The translations under genes were made by a program, and so were the position numbers. A stretch of DNA of 64,000 nt from Furfurilactobacillus milii (GTDB taxonomy: Bacteria; Bacillota; Bacilli; Lactobacillales; Lactobacillaceae): assembly GCF_009864005.1 (NCBI RefSeq), contig NZ_WEZQ01000005.1, forward strand, positions 310,408 to 374,407, in the 5' to 3' direction. This document shows, piece by piece, positions 1 through 7,505 of the stretch. How positions within the stretch are numbered: position 1 is the stretch's first letter; every line of letters begins with the position of its first letter. The notes under the pieces were generated by a model, which saw nothing but the letters and a program-made list of their open reading frames with translations, was not told the DNA's origin and ran no database searches.

Positions 1-255
1 CGTAGTTTGGGTTTCCCGCTCGAGGGGTTTACCGCGTTCCACCCAGCATGTTTCCATACTGGTTTCGTCACTGTGGCACTTTTCAGGGATACTAGCGCAT
101 AGCCGAAGCCTTAGCAACGTTTTCCCGCCGTTACCTTCAAAAGAAGGCACCCCAGCTTATTTTTTCACTGAGCACGAACACTACAGGCATCACAGCCTGT
201 GCGAGCATGGACTTTCCTGACACAACATAAGTTATGCCCAATTACCCGAAATTTG
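1..255 (-). ncRNA. rnpB: RNase P RNA, type B, 3' end cut by window
   Basis: Catalytic RNA subunit of ribonuclease P, which trims the 5' leader of precursor tRNAs. Read on the minus strand, the sequence carries the conserved blocks aggaaagtccatgctcgcac near the 5' end (about 200-225) and gaaacatgctgggtgg in the 3' half, with an overall order typical of the Bacillus-type (type B) RNA. The 5' end is placed near 255 because the segment cgggtaat, expected to pair with the 3' terminus, lies there; it is approximate. The last part runs off the start of the window. It follows gpsB on the same strand, the usual order in lactobacilli. Confidence 0.93.
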
Positions 256-278
256 CAATATTTGGTTAACAAATAAAA

Positions 279-683
279 TTAGTCGTTCCAACCAGACTGG
301 GAACCGGCACTAAAAGTGTCTTGACCCTTCTGATTGTTGGCACCATTATCCAGCTGAGAACCAAATACATGGCGTTCCAAATTGCTAAGCCGCTTTAAAA
401 TATCCATGTTAGTTACGCTATTATTAGCCTGGCTAGTGGACGTTTCAACGTTGCTTTGAACAGATTGACGAGCGTTAACTTGACGAGTTAAATCATCAAC
501 CTTCCCGGACAACTGTTCGTTTTCGGCGCGAAGTTGAGAAATTTCACGATTGAACGTTTCGTAATCTTTGATTACAAGGTCCAAGAAACTGTCAACGTCC
601 GTTGGATCGTAGGCGGTTCCCATTCGTTTTTCCTTAAATTCTTTTTGCAGAATATCCTGCGTCGTAAAGTTGATCTCTTGCAT
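279..683 (-). CDS. gpsB: Cell division regulator GpsB
   Basis: Small cytoplasmic DivIVA-family adaptor that shuttles class A PBPs between septum and side wall. The protein is 134 aa. Its N-terminal half carries the DivIVA-like membrane-binding and coiled-coil region, including FTTQDILQKEF and DVDSFLDLVIKDYE, followed by a heptad coiled coil to about residue 70. A polar linker and a short C-terminal helix (NLERHVFG) follow, as in Bacillus GpsB. Two ATGs lie six bases apart; I chose the inner one because GAGGTG sits 10 bases before it and only 4 before the outer one. It lies between ypsA and rnpB, a conserved order. Confidence 0.93.
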   Translation of the reverse strand: MQEINFTTQDILQKEFKEKRMGTAYDPTDVDSFLDLVIKDYETFNREISQLRAENEQLSGKVDDLTRQVNARQSVQSNVETSTSQANNSVTNMDILKRLSNLERHVFGSQLDNGANNQKGQDTFSAGSQSGWND

Positions 684-751
684 GAACATTACACCTCATC
701 ATCTATCTGTCGAAACACGACTTTAAGTATTGTATCGCATGTTGACGAAAA

Positions 752-1312
752 TTAAAACGACTGTCGATGATTTTCTTGATATTCATCGGCACTCTCTTGC
801 AACCAGTCGAAATCTATGAGGGTCATTTCATAAGGATGCTGGTCGTTAAAAGCCTTGATGGCTAAGTAATCGTACGTAGGTTTGCCCTCGTGTTCTATAT
901 CATATACTAAAAGTGCCGCATCTGTATGCGAAAGCATAAAGGCTTGATAATTTTTTAATTGTTGCGGTGATTGATAAGATTGCTTTGACACTGAATCTGA
1001 AAAATCTACCCGTTCCCGTAGTGTTGCAAGCTGGGCCTGATTGTTTTCATTCCAATTCTGCCCGAATTCAGCAAATGGTAACATCATGGCCACTTTTAGT
1101 TGCGGGTAATCAGCCTTGAGGTCATTGGCAACCTCAATCGTCCATTGTTCAACACCCAGCTGACCACCTGTAATGATCCAGTCAACGCCATTCTCAATTT
1201 GGTTAGTCAACGTTTGCCGGAGCGCGTACTTTAGTACTGTGAGTTTAGGATCTTTACTGCCAAATACGCCGAGTTCATAACTACGATAACCAGTAACCCA
1301 TAACCGACTCAT
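752..1312 (-). CDS. ypsA: YpsA-like SLOG-superfamily protein (DUF1273)
   Basis: A 186-aa cytoplasmic protein of the DUF1273/YpsA family, a SLOG (Rossmann-like nucleotide-binding) fold. The N-terminal stretch SRLWVTGYRSYELGVF and the glycine-rich TGGQLGVEQW around residue 65 are the family hallmarks. In Bacillus and Staphylococcus YpsA is linked to cell division and stress, but its ligand and reaction are not known. The ATG has GGAAGG 11 bases upstream. It directly precedes gpsB, which supports the link to division by context only. Confidence 0.9.
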   Translation of the reverse strand: MSRLWVTGYRSYELGVFGSKDPKLTVLKYALRQTLTNQIENGVDWIITGGQLGVEQWTIEVANDLKADYPQLKVAMMLPFAEFGQNWNENNQAQLATLRERVDFSDSVSKQSYQSPQQLKNYQAFMLSHTDAALLVYDIEHEGKPTYDYLAIKAFNDQHPYEMTLIDFDWLQESADEYQENHRQSF

Positions 1313-1683
1313 ATTAGTGAATATCCTTCCCGATTAGTTAAAATCAATAAATAAAACTCACATTAGTTATCCTTAGTTTTAAATATCATTTTGCCATAAA
1401 CAAAGTCAGTGACGCAAATTCCTGTTTAAATCAGCCCAGTTTTGTCAAAAATTGCACTTTTTCATCACAAACACATTAAACATAAGTTACGGGTTTGTTA
1501 ACATCATTACAGTCTCGGAGACTATTCGGCAAATCTGATATAATGGGCGCAATGTAAGAAAGTGTGGCGAAAATGCCTGCAAGTCTGGTAGCGTTAGGAA
1601 GTTTTAGATATTTAAAAACTAAAATTCAATCACTACCTGTGCTTTTGCGGGCTGTCGCACACAACTAAGGAGTGTGGTCTGTT
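1313..1683. other. Divergent intergenic region between ypsA and recU
   Basis: 371 bases without a convincing gene. It must hold the promoters of both divergent units. The recU side has a clear extended -10 element near 1540, giving a leader of about 130 bases before recU. I see no recognisable riboswitch or terminator in that leader. Confidence 0.6.
1536..1544 (+). promoter_or_regulatory. Extended -10 promoter for recU-ponA
   Basis: The string TGATATAAT is a perfect -10 hexamer with the TGn extension. No good -35 box is visible 17 bases upstream, as is common for extended -10 promoters. It is the best promoter candidate for the recU-ponA operon. Confidence 0.6.
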
Positions 1684-2298
1684 GTGAACATCCGTTACCC
1701 AAACGGAGCCGCTTATCATGGACCAGCAAAACAGTCTGCCCCCCTGCATACCGGCACCAGAACGAATTACGGTGACCGTGGAATGTCTTTGGAGGCGGAA
1801 CTAAACGAAAGTAATCAATACTACCTGACAAATGGCATTGCGGTGATTCATAAAAAACCGACACCAGTTCAGATCGTAAAAGTTGATTACCCCAGACGGT
1901 CCGCTGCAACGATTAAAGAAGCCTACTTTAGGCACCCATCAACAACCGATTATAATGGTGTGTACCAAGGCCACTACATCGATTTTGATGCGAAGGAAAC
2001 GAAAAATAAAGTTTCTTTCCCGCTAAAAAATTTCCACGAGCACCAGGTGGAACACCTACGTGCCTGTGTTCAGGCCGGTGGGATCGGCTTTGCAATCATT
2101 CGATTCACCAATGAAGGGGATACGTTCTTGTTACCAGCCTCTGTCTTGTTCAAATTTTGGGACAATCAGGCAAACGGTGGCCGAAAATCGATCCCCCGTG
2201 CGGACATTGAAGCAAATGGATATTCAATTCCCTTTCAGCTTAATCCGCTAGTTCCATACCTAAGTGCAGTCGATTCATTGATTGCAAAAAAGAAGTAA
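1684..2298 (+). CDS. recU: Holliday junction resolvase RecU
   Basis: Structure-specific endonuclease that resolves Holliday junctions in recombination and chromosome segregation; the Firmicute counterpart of RuvC. The sequence starts MNIRYPNG, as in Bacillus RecU, and holds HKKPTPVQIVKVDYP, the STTDYNGVYQGHYIDFDAKE core with the catalytic Asp, Glu and Lys, and NFHEHQVEHL. The 204-aa length is normal. A GTG start at 1684 is preferred because AAGGAG lies 11 bases upstream; the in-frame GTG at 1672 overlaps that site. recU is followed after 18 bases by ponA, the classic recU-PBP1 pair. Confidence 0.95.
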   Translation: MNIRYPNGAAYHGPAKQSAPLHTGTRTNYGDRGMSLEAELNESNQYYLTNGIAVIHKKPTPVQIVKVDYPRRSAATIKEAYFRHPSTTDYNGVYQGHYIDFDAKETKNKVSFPLKNFHEHQVEHLRACVQAGGIGFAIIRFTNEGDTFLLPASVLFKFWDNQANGGRKSIPRADIEANGYSIPFQLNPLVPYLSAVDSLIAKKK

Positions 2299-2316
2299 CT
2301 GTTTAAGGAGAGCAAC

Positions 2317-4614
2317 ATGTCTGACAATAATGATCAATCTCAGTCACGAATCGCCCGGTATCATGGCGACGATGGCAGTCTACAAACATCCGGTCCCAAA
2401 CGAAGACGACCACTTTGGCGAACCATTTTATACTGGTTACTTGGTATTATCTTGCTGGGTCTCTTGGCAGGTGGCGGTTTGTTTGCTTACTACGCTTCCA
2501 GCGCACCCAAAATCACGACTGCACAATTAACCAGCCAAAACTCCACCGAAATTTTAGATGACAGCGGTAATGTGATTTCAAACTTAGGCGCACAAAACCG
2601 GACGTACGTGCACTCACAAGATATCCCCAAGACATTGAAGCAATCCGTTGTTTCAATTGAAGACCGTCGCTTCTATAAACACCACTTCGGAATTGATCCA
2701 ATGCGAATCATTAGTGCAACATTGGCCAATATCCACGGTAGTTCATTGGGACTACAAGGTGGATCAACGTTGACACAACAGTTAGTTAAACTGTCTGTCT
2801 TTTCAACAGCTGCTTCTGATCGTACGTTAAAACGTAAATCACAAGAAGCAGCACTTGCCTATTACGTGGAAAAACATTACTCCAAAGATCAAATTTTGGA
2901 GTACTACATCAACAAGGTTTACATGGGTAATGGTGTTTATGGCATGGCCACTGCCGCCAAATACTATTACAACCAGCCATTAAAGAAGCTTAACTATACT
3001 GAATTAGCAGTTCTTGCAGGAATGCCACAGTCACCAACCTACTATGACCCAGTGGCCCATCCTAGTTACGCTAAGCAACGACGTGATACCGTGCTGCGGG
3101 CAATGTATGAAAACAAAGTTATCACTAAGCAACAACTAACCGATGGCCTGAGCACTCCGATTTCTTCGGGATTGTCCGTTAACCATACTGTTAATGGCAC
3201 AGATTCAAATGATAAAATTTTCGATGCTTATCTTCAACAAGTTATCAAAGAAGTTGAAAAGAAGGGTTACAACCCTTATAAGGAAGGTATTAAGGTTTAC
3301 ACCAACCTTAATATGAACGCTCAGAAACGGTTATACGACATCGTTAACACTGATAAATATGTTGATTTTCCTAGTGACCTGCTTCAAGTTGGTGTCACGA
3401 TGACAGATCCTCAAACCGGAGCTGTCACAGCCATGATTGGTAGCCGAAAACAAAACGTTGCCTTTGGGTTAAACCGAGCCACACAAACGGATCGGTCCTC
3501 CGGTTCAACCATCAAACCATTTATGGATTATGGTCCGGCCATCGAGTACAAACAATGGCCAACGTTTAAAACTGTTCAAGACACTAAGTACAATTATCCA
3601 GGCACTAACATTCAACTAAATGACTGGGATCAAAAGTATCAAGGCTCCTTAACAATGCGTAAGGCGTTGGTTGAATCACGTAATATTCCCGCTATTCGAA
3701 CATTGGAAGCAGTCGGCTTGAACCGGGCAACTGAGTTTATGGCGCAAAACGGCATGAAGTTTAAGTCAGCCTTACAATATTCAAATGGGATCGGTGCCTA
3801 TGTTTCCAGTGAACAAGAATCAGCAGCCTTTGGTGCCATTGCCAACGGCGGAACATACAGAGCCCCTCATTTAGTCAATAAAGTCATTACTGCTGACGGT
3901 GTTACTCACAAATTCAACGTGGCCTCTCACCGATCGATGACTTCCGCAACAGCTTACATGTTGACGGATATGCTTAAGGGCGTGCCAACGGCTACGTGGG
4001 CACCGGGCGCACAAATTCCTGGTTTATATCAGGCCGGTAAAACTGGTCAGTCAGGCTATCCAAGCAGTGTGTCGGGCATTCCAGACGGCGCTGTTATGGA
4101 TGCTTGGTATTCTGGTTATACACAGCACAGCTCCATTTCCGTTTGGACGGGTTATGATCAGCCAAATGAACCAAATCATTACATGACAACAGCACAGTTA
4201 TCAATCGCAGAGTCCATTTACAAGAACCTCCAAATGTACATGGCACAAACACAAGCCAATGATAATTGGGTTCGTCCAAGCAGTGTTCAAGTCGTTCGGC
4301 ATAACGGCGTTGATGAACTTGCCGTAGTCGGATCAGACTGGAAACAATATCTGAACGAAAAGGATCAAAGTAGCTCCACTGGTTCTTCCTCCTCTATGGT
4401 TTCCTTCTCTTCTTTCTCACGAGACAACAATTCAAGTTCAAGCACGTCCGATAACGCCGCTTCCAGCCGCGAGTCTGAAAGCAACGCTACTCAGGGTGGC
4501 AATAATGACAATAGTTCTTCGAACGACACTAGCTCAAGTTCGTCGAGTAGCAATTCCGAGAGCAATAGCTCATCGAATAGTGAAAACAACAATAACCAAA
4601 GCAGCAGTCACTAA
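2317..4614 (+). CDS. ponA: Class A penicillin-binding protein 1A
   Basis: Bifunctional peptidoglycan synthase on the outer membrane face: it polymerises lipid II and cross-links the strands. A basic cytoplasmic tail and one membrane helix (about 34-60) lead to a GT51 glycosyltransferase domain with EDRRF (catalytic E115) and GGSTLTQQ (148-155). The transpeptidase domain has all three motifs: S397-T-I-K400, S454-R-N456 and K575-T-G577. The last roughly 80 residues are a Ser/Asn low-complexity tail without LPXTG. An AAGGAG site precedes the ATG, and the gene ends at a strong terminator. GpsB, encoded nearby, is the known partner of such PBPs. Confidence 0.95.
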   Translation: MSDNNDQSQSRIARYHGDDGSLQTSGPKRRRPLWRTILYWLLGIILLGLLAGGGLFAYYASSAPKITTAQLTSQNSTEILDDSGNVISNLGAQNRTYVHSQDIPKTLKQSVVSIEDRRFYKHHFGIDPMRIISATLANIHGSSLGLQGGSTLTQQLVKLSVFSTAASDRTLKRKSQEAALAYYVEKHYSKDQILEYYINKVYMGNGVYGMATAAKYYYNQPLKKLNYTELAVLAGMPQSPTYYDPVAHPSYAKQRRDTVLRAMYENKVITKQQLTDGLSTPISSGLSVNHTVNGTDSNDKIFDAYLQQVIKEVEKKGYNPYKEGIKVYTNLNMNAQKRLYDIVNTDKYVDFPSDLLQVGVTMTDPQTGAVTAMIGSRKQNVAFGLNRATQTDRSSGSTIKPFMDYGPAIEYKQWPTFKTVQDTKYNYPGTNIQLNDWDQKYQGSLTMRKALVESRNIPAIRTLEAVGLNRATEFMAQNGMKFKSALQYSNGIGAYVSSEQESAAFGAIANGGTYRAPHLVNKVITADGVTHKFNVASHRSMTSATAYMLTDMLKGVPTATWAPGAQIPGLYQAGKTGQSGYPSSVSGIPDGAVMDAWYSGYTQHSSISVWTGYDQPNEPNHYMTTAQLSIAESIYKNLQMYMAQTQANDNWVRPSSVQVVRHNGVDELAVVGSDWKQYLNEKDQSSSTGSSSSMVSFSSFSRDNNSSSSTSDNAASSRESESNATQGGNNDNSSSNDTSSSSSSSNSESNSSSNSENNNNQSSSH

Positions 4615-4645
4615 TAATTTTTACAGCTACATTTAAAACGATTTT

Positions 4646-4689
4646 AAAAGGGCACCCCTCTTAGCCGAAACTAAGAAAGGTGCCCTTTT
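4646..4689. terminator. Bidirectional terminator between ponA and dnaD
   Basis: Hairpin with arms AAAAGGGCACC and GGTGCCCTTTT. A T-run follows on either strand, so it can end both ponA and the convergent dnaD. Confidence 0.85.
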
Positions 4690-4695
4690 CATTTA

Positions 4696-5430
4696 CTATG
4701 ATTGTGCCGGTGGTTCAGAAACTTTAAATAAAGGAATGCTTGGCCCCTTTGGTGTCGACTGCGTCGGCGGCGTGGCCTGTTTTGTGCGCCTTTGTGACAA
4801 TTCTTTTTCCACCTGTCCCGCAGAAGTTAGGTTTTTCTGGCGCCAACTGAGGAGGATTCGATCAATATAACGCAAGCTATAAGCTTGGTTTAGCACTGCT
4901 TCACGTAAGGCAATTAGAATTAATTCGGGTTTGAAATGATCCTCGTCAAACCAACGTGCGATTGTTTGAAGCTCTGTTGGGCTGAGTGGCCGACCAAACT
5001 CAACCTCAATTTTGTTAAACACATCTTCCCTTGCCGACTTTGAATCAGGTGCAGATATAGCAGCGGTGGTTGTATGCACACCACTGAGTGTATCCGGCAA
5101 AGCAGCCAGCTTTTGGTATAGCGGTGAAAAGTCGTAACGATCACGCAATTTTCCGGTCTCATCGGCTTTAGACTCAATCAACAACAAATCTTTCTTGAGT
5201 AAATTATCCAGCTGCGTATAAACATCAGCCGTAGTGGTACCCATTACGTTTGCAACGGCCTCTGCATCAGGAAAATCAATACCACGATCCAAAGAACGTT
5301 TATATTGTAAAAACACAATCAGCTCTTCGTTAGTCATATTTAATGCGCGATAACGGGTTAGAATTAAATTATTGATTGTCGTTTCACCAGCCTGCAATAA
5401 AGCTGACGCAAAATTTTCCAATTCGTGCAC
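4696..5430 (-). CDS. dnaD: Replication initiation protein DnaD
   Basis: DNA-remodelling primosome protein that works with DnaB and DnaI to load the replicative helicase at oriC and at restart sites. The 244-aa protein has the winged-helix N-terminal domain (about 1-115) and the DnaB_2/DDBH2 domain (about 135-205), recognisable from FNKIEVEFGRPLSPTE and YSLRYIDRILLSWRQKN. A Gln/Thr/Pro-rich tail ends it. The start is GTG with AGGAAG a short distance upstream. It is last in the dinG-ypmB-asnS-dnaD group, as in many Firmicutes, but a strong hairpin separates it from asnS. Confidence 0.93.
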   Translation of the reverse strand: MHELENFASALLQAGETTINNLILTRYRALNMTNEELIVFLQYKRSLDRGIDFPDAEAVANVMGTTTADVYTQLDNLLKKDLLLIESKADETGKLRDRYDFSPLYQKLAALPDTLSGVHTTTAAISAPDSKSAREDVFNKIEVEFGRPLSPTELQTIARWFDEDHFKPELILIALREAVLNQAYSLRYIDRILLSWRQKNLTSAGQVEKELSQRRTKQATPPTQSTPKGPSIPLFKVSEPPAQS

Positions 5431-5540
5431 CTTCTTTTCTTCCTGTACTATACCAGTAATTGCACCTGAACACTATTCCAGATGGCTGGTGATTAAACAC
5501 CCCGTATTTTAAAAATAATTAGTATCGCTCACCCCACGTA

Positions 5541-5579
5541 AAAGTGGTTTTCATGAGATTGTCTCATAAAAACCACTTT
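5541..5579. repeat. Long 18-bp inverted repeat between asnS and dnaD
   Basis: Arms of 18 bases (5541-5558 and 5562-5579) are complementary with one mismatch and a 3-base loop. On the minus strand only a short TTTT follows, so it is a weak terminator at best. It may be an attenuator or an RNase III site that sets dnaD level relative to asnS. Confidence 0.75.
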
Positions 5580-5596
5580 AGCAAATGCATTTAAAA

Positions 5597-6892
5597 TTAC
5601 GGGTAAATCCGGTTGATCATCCGTGGGAATGGAATCGTCTCACGTAAATGATCTTGAAGTGTAATCCATGTTAAAAACCGTTCGAGACCCAAACCGAAAC
5701 CGGAGTGCGGAACACTACCGTATTTGCGTAAATCAAGGTACCAATCGTAGTCTTTAGGATCTTGACCAGATTCCACGATTCGGTCACGCAAGTAATCAAA
5801 GTCAGTATCACGTTCAGAACCACCGATGATCTCGCCGTAGCCTTCTGGTGCAAGCAAGTCGGCACAGATAACCACATCATCACGAGTTGGGTGTCGCTTC
5901 ATGTAAAACGCTTTGATTGCCTTTGGATAATTCAAGACAAACACGGGTTGATCAAAGTGATTAGCGAGGAATGTTTCTTCAGGTGATCCAAAGTCAACGC
6001 CCCAATCAACATCGAAGTCGTTTTCTTGAAGCAGTTTAATCGCATCATCATAGGAAATCCGTGGATATGGTAACCGCGTGTACTTCTTCAACGTTTCCAC
6101 ATCACGCCCAATAACAGCTAATTCACTTTGACAGTTATCAATGACTGACTGAACTAAAAAGGCAATGTATTGTTCTTGAATGGCCAAACTATCTTCTTGG
6201 TGCATCCACGCCATTTCTGGTTCAATCATCCAAAATTCTGTCAAATGCCGACGGGTCTTTGATTTTTCCGCCCGAAAACTAGGTCCAAATGAGAATACCC
6301 GGCCAAACGCCATCGCCGCAGCTTCTTCGTACAGTTGACCAGTTTGTGACAGAAAGGCATCCTGACCAAAATAGTCTGTTTTAAATAATTCAGTCGTGCC
6401 TTCTGGTGCAGAACCAGTCAGCAATGGTGCATCGATCTTAATAAAGTCCCGGTCATTAAAGAATTCAAACGTTGCACGAATGACTTCATTACGGATTTTA
6501 AGTAAGGCATGTGGCTTGGAAGAGCGCAACCACAAGTGACGATGATCCAACAGAAAATCGATGCCGTGCTCTTTTGGCGTAATCGGATAGTCTTCACTTT
6601 CGCCAACGACTTCGAAATCCTCAATTTCCATTTCGTAGCCAAACTTAGAGCGACTGTCCTCATGAATCGTCCCAGTTACATATAAGCTCGTTTCTTGACG
6701 TAGTTCTTTAGCTTCGTCGAATTTTTCTTCGCTAACGTCATTTTTTCGTAAGACACCTTGAAAAAATGCTGTCCCGTCACGAAGCTGTAAGAACGCAATC
6801 TTCCCGCTAGAGCGTTTATTGCTAAGCCATACACCAATACGAACTTTTTCATCGACGTGTTCCGGTGCGTGAATGATGCTGATTGTTTCCAC
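5597..6892 (-). CDS. asnS: Asparaginyl-tRNA synthetase
   Basis: Class IIb aminoacyl-tRNA synthetase that charges tRNA-Asn with asparagine in the cytoplasm. The 431-aa protein has the OB-fold anticodon-binding domain (about 17-103). The catalytic core follows, with [16 protein letters not shown] (155-170), motif 2 around [15 protein letters not shown] (206-220) and motif 3 [10 protein letters not shown] (398-407). The asparagine-type signature and the dnaD/ypmB neighbourhood separate it from AspS. It follows ypmB after 24 bases. No T-box leader is visible directly upstream. Confidence 0.97.
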   Translation of the reverse strand: METISIIHAPEHVDEKVRIGVWLSNKRSSGKIAFLQLRDGTAFFQGVLRKNDVSEEKFDEAKELRQETSLYVTGTIHEDSRSKFGYEMEIEDFEVVGESEDYPITPKEHGIDFLLDHRHLWLRSSKPHALLKIRNEVIRATFEFFNDRDFIKIDAPLLTGSAPEGTTELFKTDYFGQDAFLSQTGQLYEEAAAMAFGRVFSFGPSFRAEKSKTRRHLTEFWMIEPEMAWMHQEDSLAIQEQYIAFLVQSVIDNCQSELAVIGRDVETLKKYTRLPYPRISYDDAIKLLQENDFDVDWGVDFGSPEETFLANHFDQPVFVLNYPKAIKAFYMKRHPTRDDVVICADLLAPEGYGEIIGGSERDTDFDYLRDRIVESGQDPKDYDWYLDLRKYGSVPHSGFGLGLERFLTWITLQDHLRETIPFPRMINRIYP

Positions 6893-6916
6893 TGAAATTT
6901 CCCCTTTTGTTTTAAA

Positions 6917-7417
6917 TTATAAATTCTGAATGGATTGAACCATGGTGCCATCCTTAAAACGAATTAAGTCGTAGCAAAGGTTGCCCTTCTGATTTAAGTA
7001 AGTAACCTCCCAAACGGGTTCTGACTTGCGAATACCTAAACCAATATTCAGCACCTTTTTTGGATTGTTCTTCTGCCAAACTTGACGGAGGATTGCTGTT
7101 TTTGAAGTACCATCGGATTGCTTCAAAATCTTCGTTTGTCCATTTTGCTTAGCCACCACAACGTAAACCGCTTGATTTTTCGCACTGCGACCACTAACCG
7201 AATAATAGGTGTGTTGTCGATTGTAAGTCAAAAAATCCCCAGTATCGCTGATACCCTTTTGACGTGCAATACTAACAGTCTGTCCCGCAGCAGTTTTAGC
7301 TGGTCTCAAAGCCTCATGAAAAATGATGCCAATGCTACCAGCAATAAAGGCCACGATTAGCACGGTCCATAGAATGATTTGTGACCACTGTCGCTGCTGA
7401 TGCTGTTTTCGCTGCAT
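6917..7417 (-). CDS. ypmB: YpmB-like membrane-anchored protein (DUF5590)
   Basis: A 166-aa protein with a basic N-terminus, one membrane helix (about 13-33) and an extracytoplasmic PepSY-like region. The C-terminal segment EVTYLNQKGNLCYDLIRF matches the end of Bacillus YpmB. Function is not known; the PepSY-like fold and outside location suggest a peptidase-inhibitor or wall-linked role, which is inference. The start at 7417 is set by GGAGG with a 5-base spacer; an upstream in-frame ATG overlaps that site. It lies between dinG and asnS, the conserved ypmB position. Confidence 0.85.
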   Translation of the reverse strand: MQRKQHQQRQWSQIILWTVLIVAFIAGSIGIIFHEALRPAKTAAGQTVSIARQKGISDTGDFLTYNRQHTYYSVSGRSAKNQAVYVVVAKQNGQTKILKQSDGTSKTAILRQVWQKNNPKKVLNIGLGIRKSEPVWEVTYLNQKGNLCYDLIRFKDGTMVQSIQNL

Positions 7418-7505
7418 GCTAACCTCCATTCGTTCTGTTAACACGAAAATGTCAATAACCTGATTAATTATAGCAAACATCGCCAATCAAACAACGGTCT
7501 ACTAG

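Noticed and set aside
4371-4611. Ser/Asn-rich tail of ponA as a wall anchor or a repeat array
   Set aside because: No LPXTG, no membrane segment after it and no exact repeats; it is low-complexity protein sequence.
6893-6916. T-box leader before asnS
   Set aside because: Only 24 bases separate asnS from ypmB, with no room for a T-box structure.
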